Positions 23,663 through 31,970 of a DNA stretch of 41,470 bases are shown here, piece by piece. This stretch comes from JAVBPB01 sp031549965 (lineage in GTDB: Bacteria > Bacillota > Clostridia > Lachnospirales > Lachnospiraceae): positions 1-41,470 of the forward strand of contig JAVBPB010000005.1 in the NCBI GenBank assembly GCA_031549965.1, written 5' to 3'. The position numbers were made by a program, and so were the translations under genes. Every line of letters begins with the position of its first letter. The first letter of the stretch is position 1. Below the pieces are notes generated by a model. It was not told where the DNA came from and made no database searches. It saw only the letters and a list, made by a program, of their open reading frames with translations.

Positions 23663-25744
23663 TTATTTTGCTTTTGCAGCAAGAACTTTTTCTTGTACAT
23701 TTTTAGGAACCGGTTCGTAACTGCTAAAGAACATGGAATACGCTCCACGACCTTGAGTTTTAGAACGAAGTGTTGTAGCATAACCAAACATTTCTGACAA
23801 TGGAACAAATGATTTAATAAGTTTTGTACCATTAACATCTTCTGTTCCTTCGATTCTACCACGACGTGAGCTAACGTCGCCAATTACATCTCCCATATAA
23901 TCTTCTGGAACTGTAACTTCAACTCTCATTATTGGCTCAAGTAAAACTGCTCCTGCTTTACGCATAGCGTCTTTAAATGCCATAGAACCGGCAATCTTGA
24001 ATGCCATTTCGTTAGAGTCTACTTCATGGTAAGAACCATCATAAACTGTTGCTCTGATACCAAGAACTGGGTAACCACCCAAAATACCTGCTTTTGAAGC
24101 ATCTTCAATACCTGCACCGACTGCCGGAATGTATTCTTTTGGAATAGCACCACCAACAACCGTTGATAAGAATTCAAATGTTTTCTCAGCGTTAGCATCC
24201 ATTGGTTCAAATTTAACTTTACAGTGTCCGTATTGTCCACGACCACCGGATTGTTTAGCATATTTACTGTCAACTTCAACTGTTTGAGTAAATGTTTCTT
24301 TGTAGGCAACTTGTGGAGCACCTACGTTTGCTTCTACCTTAAATTCACGAAGAAGTCTATCTACGATGATTTCAAGGTGAAGTTCACCCATACCGGCGAT
24401 AATTGTCTGACCAGTTTCTTCATCTGTCCAAGCTTTAAATGTTGGATCTTCTTCTGCTAGTTTAGCTAAAGATTCACCTAATTTATCCTGACCTGCTTTT
24501 GTTTTTGGCTCAATAGCAACACGGATAACTGGTTCTGGGAATTCCATTGATTCAAGTATAACAGGGAATTTTTCGTCACAAATTGTGTCACCAGTAGTTG
24601 TAAGTTTAAATCCAACTGCTGCTGCTATGTCACCTGAATATACCTTTTCAAGGTCTTCTCTTTTATTAGCGTGCATCTGTAAGATACGTCCAACACGTTC
24701 TTTTTTACCTTTTGTAGCATTTAGTACATATGAACCTGAATTAAGAGTTCCTGAGTATACTCTAAAGAATGCAAGCTTTCCAACAAATGGGTCAGCCATT
24801 ATCTTAAATGCCAATGCTGCAAATGGTTCATCATCAGATGATTTTCTGTGAACTTCATTACCGTCTTCGTCAACACCTTTAATGTCTTCGATATCAGTTG
24901 GAGCTGGTAAGTAAGCAATAACAGCATCTAATAATCTTTGTACACCTTTATTTCTATACGCTGTACCGCAAAGAACAGGTATAATTTTTACTGAAATAAC
25001 AGCATTTCTTAATGCTTTCTTTAATTCTTCCATTGAAGGTTCATTACCTTCAAGATATTCCATCATTAAATCATCATCTGTTTCACAGATTGCTTCAACC
25101 ATTTCTAAACGATAAGTTTCTGCTTCATCTTTCATATCTTCTGGAACATCTGTTACTGTAATATCCTGACCTTTTTCATCGTTGTAGATGTAAGCTTTCA
25201 TTTCGAATAAATCAATAACACCTTTGAATGTTTCTTCTTTACCTATTGGTAATTGAATTGGCACTGCATTATGTCCTAATCTTGATTTAATCATAGATAC
25301 TACATTGTAAAAGTTAGCACCTGAAATGTCCATTTTATTTACAAATGCCATCCTTGGTACATTATATTTATCAGCCTGACGCCATACGGTTTCTGATTGT
25401 GGTTCAACTCCGCCTTTAGCACAGAAAACACCTACCGCACTATCAAGTACACGAAGTGAACGCTCAACTTCAACTGTAAAGTCAACGTGTCCCGGTGTAT
25501 CAATTAAGTTAATGCGATGATCCTCCCAATGGCATGTTGTAGCTGCTGATGTGATTGTTATACCTCTTTCTTGTTCCTGCTCCATCCAGTCCATAGTTGC
25601 AGTACCTTCGTGAGTATCACCAATCTTATAGTTAACACCGGTATAAAATAAGATACGCTCAGATAATGTTGTTTTACCTGCATCAATATGAGCCATTATA
25701 CCAATGTTTCTAGTTCTCTCTAATGGATATTCTCTTCCAGCCAA
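23663..25744 (-). CDS. fusA: Elongation factor G (TTG start)
   Basis: GTPase that drives translocation and, with RRF, ribosome recycling. The 693-aa protein has G1 AHIDAGKTT at 18-26, G3 DTPGHVDF near 81-88 and G4 NKMD near 136-139, and the domain III-V region with GGRGQYGHCKVKFEP and RRGRIEG. The start is TTG at 25742-25744, 6 nt after AAGGAGG and followed by AGREYPLERTRNIGIMAHID. It lies between rpsG and tuf in the str operon. Confidence 0.97.
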   Translation of the reverse strand: MAGREYPLERTRNIGIMAHIDAGKTTLSERILFYTGVNYKIGDTHEGTATMDWMEQEQERGITITSAATTCHWEDHRINLIDTPGHVDFTVEVERSLRVLDSAVGVFCAKGGVEPQSETVWRQADKYNVPRMAFVNKMDISGANFYNVVSMIKSRLGHNAVPIQLPIGKEETFKGVIDLFEMKAYIYNDEKGQDITVTDVPEDMKDEAETYRLEMVEAICETDDDLMMEYLEGNEPSMEELKKALRNAVISVKIIPVLCGTAYRNKGVQRLLDAVIAYLPAPTDIEDIKGVDEDGNEVHRKSSDDEPFAALAFKIMADPFVGKLAFFRVYSGTLNSGSYVLNATKGKKERVGRILQMHANKREDLEKVYSGDIAAAVGFKLTTTGDTICDEKFPVILESMEFPEPVIRVAIEPKTKAGQDKLGESLAKLAEEDPTFKAWTDEETGQTIIAGMGELHLEIIVDRLLREFKVEANVGAPQVAYKETFTQTVEVDSKYAKQSGGRGQYGHCKVKFEPMDANAEKTFEFLSTVVGGAIPKEYIPAVGAGIEDASKAGILGGYPVLGIRATVYDGSYHEVDSNEMAFKIAGSMAFKDAMRKAGAVLLEPIMRVEVTVPEDYMGDVIGDVSSRRGRIEGTEDVNGTKLIKSFVPLSEMFGYATTLRSKTQGRGAYSMFFSSYEPVPKNVQEKVLAAKAK

Positions 25745-25778
25745 GGAAATTCCTCCTTAATCAATTAAGAAGCAAACA

Positions 25779-26249
25779 TTACCATCTGTAATGTGCAAAC
25801 GCTTTGTTTGCTTCTGCCATTTTGTGCATATCTTCTTTTTTCTTTACTGATGCTCCTGTATTATTAATTGCATCTGTAATTTCATTAGCTAATCTTTCTT
25901 CCATTGTTTTTTCTCCTCTTTTACGAGAATACAATGTAATCCAACGAAGTGCTAACGCTTGTCTTCTTTCTGCTCTAACTTCGATTGGCACTTGGTATGT
26001 TGCTCCACCAATACGTCTTGCTTTAACCTCAAGAACTGGCATTATGTTGTTCATAGCTTCTTCAAATGCATCTAATGCATTTTTGCCGGTCTTTTGTGCA
26101 ACTCTTTCGAATGCTCCATATACGATTTTTTCTGCAACACCTTTTTTACCATCTAACATAATGTTATTGATAAGCTTTGTTACAACTTTACTTTTGTATA
26201 TTGGATCAACTAATACATCTCTTTTTTGTACATGTCCTTTACGTGGCAC
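25779..26249 (-). CDS. rpsG: 30S ribosomal protein S7 (GTG start)
   Basis: S7 nucleates 30S head assembly and contacts E-site tRNA. The 156-aa protein starts PRKGHVQKRDVLVDPIYKSK after the initiator and has VKARRIGGATYQVPIEVRAE and the C-terminal KKKEDMHKMAEANKAFAHYR. The start codon is GTG at 26247-26249 behind AAGGAGGG. A rather long 183-nt gap separates it from rpsL; no convincing promoter was found there. Confidence 0.97.
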   Translation of the reverse strand: MPRKGHVQKRDVLVDPIYKSKVVTKLINNIMLDGKKGVAEKIVYGAFERVAQKTGKNALDAFEEAMNNIMPVLEVKARRIGGATYQVPIEVRAERRQALALRWITLYSRKRGEKTMEERLANEITDAINNTGASVKKKEDMHKMAEANKAFAHYRW

Positions 26250-26432
26250 GGTGCTTCCCTCCTTAATACAACCTAATGATATCCATTAAGTCTTTAGTTA
26301 ATTCTTAGGTACTCACTTAATATTAGTGTTCGTGACGCATAACTCTATATAAAATAGTTACTAGAAATTTCTTCAAGCAATCTATAGATATTATCTCATT
26401 AATACGACACTTTATTCTAAGAAAATTGTTAA

Positions 26433-26855
26433 TTACTTTTTAGCTTCCTTTGGTCTCTTTGCTCCATACTTAGAACGTGCTTGTCTTCTCTTTGCTACAC
26501 CTGCTGTATCTAGTGTACCTCTGATGATGTGGTATCTTGTACCTGGTAAGTCTTTTACCCTTCCACCTCTGATAAGAACAACGCTATGCTCTTGTAAGTT
26601 GTGTCCTTCTCCTGGAATATAGCTTGTTACTTCAATACCATTTGATAAACGTACTCTGGCAATCTTTCTAAGTGCTGAGTTAGGTTTTTTAGGAGTCGCT
26701 GTCTTAACTGCTGTACATACACCTCTTTTTTGTGGTGATGATGTATCAGTTGTCTTCTTTCTTAGGGAATTTAATCCTTTTTGAAGTGCTGGTGCAGTTG
26801 ACTTCTTTTCGATTGTTTTTCTTCCTTTTCTTACTAACTGGTTAAATGTTGGCAT
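26433..26855 (-). CDS. rpsL: 30S ribosomal protein S12
   Basis: S12 controls decoding accuracy and is the target of streptomycin-resistance mutations. The 140-aa protein has the longer N-terminal region of Gram-positive S12, then TPKKPNSALRK and GRVKDLPGTRYHIIRG; both lysines that are commonly mutated in resistance are wild type. The ATG at 26853-26855 is 8 nt after GGAGG, and the GTG three codons earlier overlaps that site. First gene of the str operon. Confidence 0.97.
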   Translation of the reverse strand: MPTFNQLVRKGRKTIEKKSTAPALQKGLNSLRKKTTDTSSPQKRGVCTAVKTATPKKPNSALRKIARVRLSNGIEVTSYIPGEGHNLQEHSVVLIRGGRVKDLPGTRYHIIRGTLDTAGVAKRRQARSKYGAKRPKEAKK

Positions 26856-26887
26856 TACTTTCACCTCCTGAGTTATTAATTGCTATT

Positions 26888-26950
26888 AGTGTATATATCA
26901 CAAATGTATACACACTAAAACATTATAAGCATAACGGATTTAAATGTCAA
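26888..26950 (-). promoter_or_regulatory. Consensus promoter of the str operon with a 5'-end stem-loop
   Basis: Minus-strand -35 TTGACA at 26945-26950 and -10 TATAAT at 26922-26927 with a 17-bp spacer: a full sigma-A consensus. The predicted start near 26915 coincides with a 10-bp stem (26888-26897/26907-26916, one G-U pair), so the mRNA would begin with a hairpin. Confidence 0.88.
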
Positions 26951-27031
26951 GGTTTTTTTCTAGTTAATAATAAAAATTAGTTACAATGAAGGGTAGACCT
27001 ATATGCAAAATAAACACTCAACTATTTGTAT

Positions 27032-27064
27032 ATAAAAAAATGCGGGGCATATTTCCTACCCCGC
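27032..27064 (-). terminator. Terminator of the minus-strand XRE regulator
   Basis: GCGGGG (27042-27047) pairs with CCCCGC (27059-27064); on the minus strand ATTTTTTTAT follows. It insulates the regulator gene from the str promoter 80 bp further on. Confidence 0.9.
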
Positions 27065-27080
27065 TTTAAATATACTTTTA

Positions 27081-27278
27081 TTACGCTGATTTAGAAAAGA
27101 AAAAATCATATGGCACGTTAAGTGCTATGCAAATTTTTACATATTCATCAACACTAAGTTTACGTTTATTGTTTAGTGCAAAGCTTATACAATGTTTTGT
27201 TAATCCAGTTTTTTCACAAAGGTATGACTGCTTGATTCCATTTTCCTTTAAATAATTTGCTATCGCTGTAGCTATCAT
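27081..27278 (-). CDS. Small XRE-family (Cro/C1-type) DNA-binding protein
   Basis: A 65-aa protein that is essentially one helix-turn-helix domain: IKQSYLCEKTGLTKHCISFA at about 15-34 is the HTH, followed by VDEYVKICIALNVPYDFFF. ATG start behind GGAGGTGG. It is divergent from a second XRE gene; a TTGACA-17-TATTAT promoter with an overlapping palindrome lies between them. Probably a repressor of itself or its neighbour; the target genes are unknown. Confidence 0.85.
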   Translation of the reverse strand: MIATAIANYLKENGIKQSYLCEKTGLTKHCISFALNNKRKLSVDEYVKICIALNVPYDFFFSKSA

Positions 27279-27315
27279 TTAACCACCTCCATAAAATTTA
27301 GGAATTCTAAATTAT

Positions 27316-27350
27316 AACTATATAATAGTTTATAAATTCTTAATTGTCAA
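27316..27350 (-). promoter_or_regulatory. Promoter and palindromic operator of the minus-strand XRE gene
   Basis: Minus-strand -35 TTGACA at 27345-27350 and -10 TATTAT at 27322-27327, 17-bp spacer. The palindrome AACTATATAATAGTT at 27316-27330 covers the -10, a suitable position for repression by an XRE dimer. Confidence 0.65.
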
Positions 27351-27392
27351 TAGTTTTTCTACATTTTTTTTGAGATATTCTTGATTTTAATC

Positions 27393-27421
27393 TTTACAAA
27401 ATCACTTTTTTATTTTATGAT
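27393..27421 (+). promoter_or_regulatory. Promoter of the plus-strand XRE gene
   Basis: Plus-strand -35 TTTACA at 27393-27398 and -10 TATGAT at 27416-27421, 17-bp spacer. The predicted start near 27428 rules out the TTG at 27427 and supports the TTG start at 27445. Confidence 0.6.
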
Positions 27422-27444
27422 TAAAGTTGAAAGTAGGTGTTAAA

Positions 27445-27756
27445 TTGGGTGAAATTAGAGAAAACATCAGACGAAATCTCGCTTATTACCTTACACTAAG
27501 AGATATTAGTCAAAAAGAACTGGCTGAAAAATTAGGAGTTTCTCAATCTTCTGTTACATGTTGGATAAAGGGAAAAAATTCACCAGATATTGAAACTATA
27601 GCTAGAATTTGTGATTCTTTGACCATCTCTGTTATAGAGCTTTTTGGTACTGATGGGAACGATAAGTACACGCAGCATGAAAAAAAAATAATACTGCATT
27701 ATCGTCAAAGACCAGAACTTCAACATGCTGTAAATATTCTTCTTGGTGTAGAATAA
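27445..27756 (+). CDS. XRE-family transcriptional regulator (TTG start)
   Basis: A 103-aa protein with an N-terminal HTH: ISQKELAEKLGVSQSSVTCW followed by IKGKNSPDIETIARICDSLT, the typical Cro/C1 helix pattern. The C-terminal 35 residues (TQHEKKIILHYRQRPELQHA, then VNILLGVE) resemble the short tails of phage-type repressors of this class. The TTG at 27445-27447 has an AGGTG site 5 nt upstream. It is a single plus-strand gene, divergent from the other XRE gene. Confidence 0.85.
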   Translation: MGEIRENIRRNLAYYLTLRDISQKELAEKLGVSQSSVTCWIKGKNSPDIETIARICDSLTISVIELFGTDGNDKYTQHEKKIILHYRQRPELQHAVNILLGVE

Positions 27757-28005
27757 ATAGCAAGGTCTGATAATAGTCAATTACTATTCACATTTTGAAT
27801 GATCCCATGTGTCTTACATATATAATGTCACAAAAAATCCAAATTATTCAGCGTCAAAATGCTACGAAACGCATTTTGTGTGCATCTGGAAGCGTGTTAC
27901 TATGCATAGTTTCTATTGGTGCTGTGAATAGTAATATATCTTTTACAGATATTACCGATATTAATATTCAAGTCTTTTCGTTATTTCTATATATTTAATC
28001 TTTAT

Positions 28006-28170
28006 TTATTCTTTTGCTTTAAATTTTTCACACTTTTTATTTTTGTCAGTGCATCCCTTACATTCTGAACATCCTGGTTCTGGAGTATCTTCATTAATTG
28101 TTCTAATGCTTAAAACTGCAATAGATATTAACACAATTACAACAAAAATTACAATTATATACTTTATCAT
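28006..28170 (-). CDS. FeoB-associated-type Cys-rich single-TM peptide
   Basis: A 54-aa ORF, MIKYIIVIFVVIVLISIAVL and onward: one N-terminal TM helix, a short acidic/proline linker, then a cysteine cluster CSECKGC plus a fourth Cys near residue 47. This layout matches the small FeoB-associated Cys-rich membrane proteins; binding of iron or another metal is inferred. No feoA or feoB is nearby, so it is an orphan here. A clear GGAGG site precedes the ATG. It lies just upstream of the rpoC terminator region reading the same direction, after rpoC. Confidence 0.75.
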   Translation of the reverse strand: MIKYIIVIFVVIVLISIAVLSIRTINEDTPEPGCSECKGCTDKNKKCEKFKAKE

Positions 28171-28185
28171 TTTTTCCTCCAATCA

Positions 28186-28242
28186 CAAAAAGTCTTGAAT
28201 ATTGAGGACATTATATTCATAATTCCAATTATATTCAAGACT
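28186..28242 (-). terminator. Terminator of rpoBC
   Basis: Perfect 12-bp stem (28191-28202/28231-28242, AGTCTTGAATAT/ATATTCAAGACT) with a long loop that can pair further. On the minus strand TTTTTGTG follows. It lies 16 nt after the rpoC stop. Confidence 0.85.
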
Positions 28243-28257
28243 CTTTATTTAAATTAT

Positions 28258-31200
28258 TTACTTGTCATCTTCATCAAATTCTTCAAAAGAATCCATGTCT
28301 TCTTCATCAATGTCGCTATCCATTTCATCATAGAATTCAACTGCTTCTAAATCCTCATCTTCTTCTGGAATGAATTCGCTAATTACATTAACGTCATTAA
28401 AACTTTCTTCTATATTAGAGCTTAAATTATTATCAGTATCAAGCTTAACTGATCTGTATCTCTTCATACCTGTACCTGCTGGTATTAATTTACCAATAAT
28501 AACATTTTCTTTTAAGCCTATTAATGGATCAACCTTACCTTTTATAGCAGCTTCAGTTAAAACTTTTGTAGTTTCTTGGAAAGATGCTGCTGAAAGGAAT
28601 GAATTTGTAGCAAGAGAAGCTTTTGTAATACCTAACATTACTTGCTTTCCTTCTGCAATTTCAGCTCCTTCTTCCTCAAGTTTTTCATTAACATCATCAA
28701 ATTCTAATATATCAACCAAAGTTCCTGGTAAGAAATCAGAGTCTCCGCTGTTTTCAATTCTAATCTTCTTAAGCATTTGTCTAACAATTACTTCAACGTG
28801 CTTATCATTGATTTCAACACCTTGCAGACGATAAACTCTTTGTACTTCCTGAAGCATATAATCCTGAACTGCTCTGATTCCTTTGATTTTTAAAATATCA
28901 TGTGGATTAACACTACCTTCTGTGAGTTCATCTCCAGCTTCTAGTATATCTCCATCCTGAACCTTTATTCTTGAACCGTATGGAATTAAATACGCTTTAG
29001 CTTCACCAGTTTCATTGTTTGTGATTATTACTTCACGTTTTTTCTTAGTATCTTTTATTGATACAATACCACCGAATTCTGCAATAATTGCAAGTCCCTT
29101 TGGCTTTCTTGCTTCAAATAATTCTTCGATACGAGGAAGACCCTGTGTAATATCATCACCGGCAACACCACCTGTATGGAATGTACGCATTGTAAGCTGT
29201 GTACCCGGCTCACCGATTGATTGTGCTGCAATAATACCTACAGCTTCACCAACCTGAACAGCTTCACCAGTAGCCATATTTGCTCCATAGCATTTAGCAC
29301 ATACACCAATGTGAGATTTACAAGATAATATATTACGTATTTTAACTTTATCAACGCCTGTAGCAACAACTTTCGCTGCTCTTCTCGGCGTAATCATATG
29401 ATTAGCTTTTACAATTACATCTCCATTAGCATCACATATTGTTTCACAAGAATATCTTCCCGTAATTCTTTCTTCTAGTGATTCAATTACTTCACGACCA
29501 TCTACAAAGGCTTTTATCCACATGCCCGGAATTTCTTTACCTTCTTGACAGTCAACTTCTCTGATAATTAAATCCTGTGATACGTCAACAAGACGACGGG
29601 TTAAATATCCTGAATCGGCTGTACGTAGTGCTGTATCTGAAAGACCTTTTCTTGCACCATGGGCTGAAATAAAATATTCCAAAACGTCAAGTCCTTCACG
29701 GAAATTTGATTTAATTGGAAGTTCAATTGTTTTACCTGTTGTATCTGCCATCAAACCACGCATACCTGCAAGCTGCTTAATCTGCTTATCAGAACCACGG
29801 GCTCCTGAATCAGCCATCATATATATATTATTGTATTTATCAAGATTTGATAATAACGCTTCAGTGATTTCATCATCAGCTTCTTTCCATGTTTCAATAA
29901 CTGCCTTATATCTTTCATTTTCAGTCATTAATCCACGGCGATGATTTTTAGCAATTAATTCTATGGTTGCTTCTGCATCAGCAATAATACTCTTCTTCTT
30001 CTCTGGTACTGTCATATCAGAAATTGAAACGGTTATTGCTCCTCTTGTTGAATATTTATAGCCAAGAGATTTTATTGCATCAAGTACTTCTGCTGTCTTT
30101 GTAGCTCCATGGGTATTAATGCATTTTTCAAGGATTTGCTTTAATCCTTTCTTTCCAACATGGAAATCAACTTCTGGCAATAATAAATTTTCCTCTTTAG
30201 TTCGATCTACAAATCCTAAATCCTGTGCTATAATTTCATTAAATATAAATCGACCTAATGTAGATTCAACATTTCCAGTTATAATTTTTCCATTGATTTT
30301 TAATGTTCTTCTTACTTTAATTCTTGCATGTAAAGTAATTGCTCCATTCTCATATGCAAGAATTGCTTCGTTAACACTCTTAAAGAATTTACCTTCTCCC
30401 ATATCTCCTGCTTTTTGTAGAGTTAAATAGTAAATTCCCAAAACCATATCTTGTGAAGGTACTGCAACTGGTGCACCATCTGATGGTTTTAATAAGTTAT
30501 TAGGTGATAGTAATAAGAAACGGCATTCTGACTGAGCTTCTACTGATAAAGGTACGTGAACAGCCATTTGGTCACCATCAAAGTCCGCATTATACGCAGT
30601 ACATACTAATGGATGCAATTTTATAGCCTTACCCTCTACAAGTACCGGTTCAAATGCCTGTATACCAAGCCTGTGAAGAGTAGGGGCACGGTTTAGCATT
30701 ACAGGATGTTCTTTTATAACATCTTCTAATACATCCCATACTTCTGATTGAAGTCTTTCTACCATCTTTTTAGCTGATTTTATATTATGAGCAGTGCCAT
30801 TACTAACTAACTCTTTCATTACAAATGGTTTAAATAATTCAATTGCCATTTCTTTTGGTAAACCACATTGATATATTTTAAGTTCAGGACCAACAACGAT
30901 AACTGAACGACCAGAGTAATCAACACGTTTACCTAGTAAGTTTTGACGGAAACGTCCCTGCTTACCTTTTAACATATCTGATAATGATTTTAATGCTCTG
31001 TTACCAGGTCCTGTTACTGATCTTCCTCTTCTTCCGTTATCAATTAATGCATCAACGGCTTCTTGAAGCATTCTTTTTTCATTACGGACAATAATGTCTG
31101 GTGCACCAAGTTCTAGCAATCTTTTTAAACGGTTATTTCTGTTAATAATTCTTCTATATAAATCATTTAAGTCAGATGTGGCAAAACGCCCACCATCAAG

Positions 31201-31953
31201 CTGTACCATTGGACGAAGATCTGGTGGTATAACCGGAACAACAGATAAAACCATCCACTCAGGGAGATTTCCTGAACCTCTAAAAGCTTCAACAACTTCA
31301 AGTCTTTTAATAATTCTTGCTCTCTTTTGACCAGTAGAGTCTTTTAAGCCTTTTTTTAGTTCTTTGGATTCTTTTTCAAGATCGATATCTCTTAAAAGTT
31401 CCTGAATTGATTCTGCACCCATACCTACTTTAAATTTATTGCCATATTTATCATAGGCATCTCTAAATTCTTTTTCATTTAAAACTTGTTTATATTGTAA
31501 ATCTGTTTCACCTTTGTCAAGAACAATGTATGAAGCAAAATATAATACTTTTTCAAGAGTTCTTGGAGAAAGGTCAAGAATCAGACCCATTCTACTTGGA
31601 ATTCCTTTAAAATACCAAATATGGGAAACTGGAGCCGCAAGCTCTATATGTCCCATTCTTTCTCTTCTGACATTTGCTTTTGTTACCTCAACGCCACATC
31701 TGTCGCAAACTACACCTTTATATCTAATCTTTTTATATTTACCGCAATGACATTCCCAGTCCTTACTTGGTCCAAAGATTTTTTCGCAGAACAAACCATC
31801 TTTTTCTGGCTTTAGCGTTCTATAGTTAATGGTTTCTGGTTTTTTTACTTCTCCTCTTGACCATTCCCTAATTTTTTCAGGTGAAGCTAGTCCAATCTGA
31901 ATTGCATCAAAGGTCATTGGTTGATAACTTTCGTTGGTTGTTGCTTCTGGCAT
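28258..31953 (-). CDS. rpoC: DNA-directed RNA polymerase beta' subunit
   Basis: Catalytic subunit of RNA polymerase. The 1231-aa protein has the N-terminal zinc finger (CHCGKYKKIRYKGVVCDRCG, about 69-88), the Mg-binding NADFDGDQMAVH near 454-465 and a second zinc site around CSKS-type residues (CETICDANG ... CKSHIGVCAKCYG). It ends in a strongly acidic tail (last 40 residues mostly Glu/Asp). ATG start behind GGAAGGGAG; 17 nt after rpoB. No intein or split is seen. Confidence 0.98.
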   Translation of the reverse strand: MPEATTNESYQPMTFDAIQIGLASPEKIREWSRGEVKKPETINYRTLKPEKDGLFCEKIFGPSKDWECHCGKYKKIRYKGVVCDRCGVEVTKANVRRERMGHIELAAPVSHIWYFKGIPSRMGLILDLSPRTLEKVLYFASYIVLDKGETDLQYKQVLNEKEFRDAYDKYGNKFKVGMGAESIQELLRDIDLEKESKELKKGLKDSTGQKRARIIKRLEVVEAFRGSGNLPEWMVLSVVPVIPPDLRPMVQLDGGRFATSDLNDLYRRIINRNNRLKRLLELGAPDIIVRNEKRMLQEAVDALIDNGRRGRSVTGPGNRALKSLSDMLKGKQGRFRQNLLGKRVDYSGRSVIVVGPELKIYQCGLPKEMAIELFKPFVMKELVSNGTAHNIKSAKKMVERLQSEVWDVLEDVIKEHPVMLNRAPTLHRLGIQAFEPVLVEGKAIKLHPLVCTAYNADFDGDQMAVHVPLSVEAQSECRFLLLSPNNLLKPSDGAPVAVPSQDMVLGIYYLTLQKAGDMGEGKFFKSVNEAILAYENGAITLHARIKVRRTLKINGKIITGNVESTLGRFIFNEIIAQDLGFVDRTKEENLLLPEVDFHVGKKGLKQILEKCINTHGATKTAEVLDAIKSLGYKYSTRGAITVSISDMTVPEKKKSIIADAEATIELIAKNHRRGLMTENERYKAVIETWKEADDEITEALLSNLDKYNNIYMMADSGARGSDKQIKQLAGMRGLMADTTGKTIELPIKSNFREGLDVLEYFISAHGARKGLSDTALRTADSGYLTRRLVDVSQDLIIREVDCQEGKEIPGMWIKAFVDGREVIESLEERITGRYSCETICDANGDVIVKANHMITPRRAAKVVATGVDKVKIRNILSCKSHIGVCAKCYGANMATGEAVQVGEAVGIIAAQSIGEPGTQLTMRTFHTGGVAGDDITQGLPRIEELFEARKPKGLAIIAEFGGIVSIKDTKKKREVIITNNETGEAKAYLIPYGSRIKVQDGDILEAGDELTEGSVNPHDILKIKGIRAVQDYMLQEVQRVYRLQGVEINDKHVEVIVRQMLKKIRIENSGDSDFLPGTLVDILEFDDVNEKLEEEGAEIAEGKQVMLGITKASLATNSFLSAASFQETTKVLTEAAIKGKVDPLIGLKENVIIGKLIPAGTGMKRYRSVKLDTDNNLSSNIEESFNDVNVISEFIPEEDEDLEAVEFYDEMDSDIDEEDMDSFEEFDEDDK

Positions 31954-31970
31954 TTAATGGCACTCCCTTC

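Noticed and set aside
25804..26289. 161-codon plus-strand ORF opposite rpsG
   Set aside because: Antisense shadow of a highly conserved gene; no ribosome binding site or family resemblance.
26250..26432. Possible internal promoter in the rpsL-rpsG gap
   Set aside because: A TTGAAG box has only a poor TTTATA-like partner at 17 bp, so the evidence is too weak.
27795..27998. Plus-strand 67-codon ORF with one possible TM helix
   Set aside because: No ribosome binding site before either ATG, no clear promoter and no recognisable domain. The 27757-28005 interval otherwise shows only short AT-rich inverted repeats.
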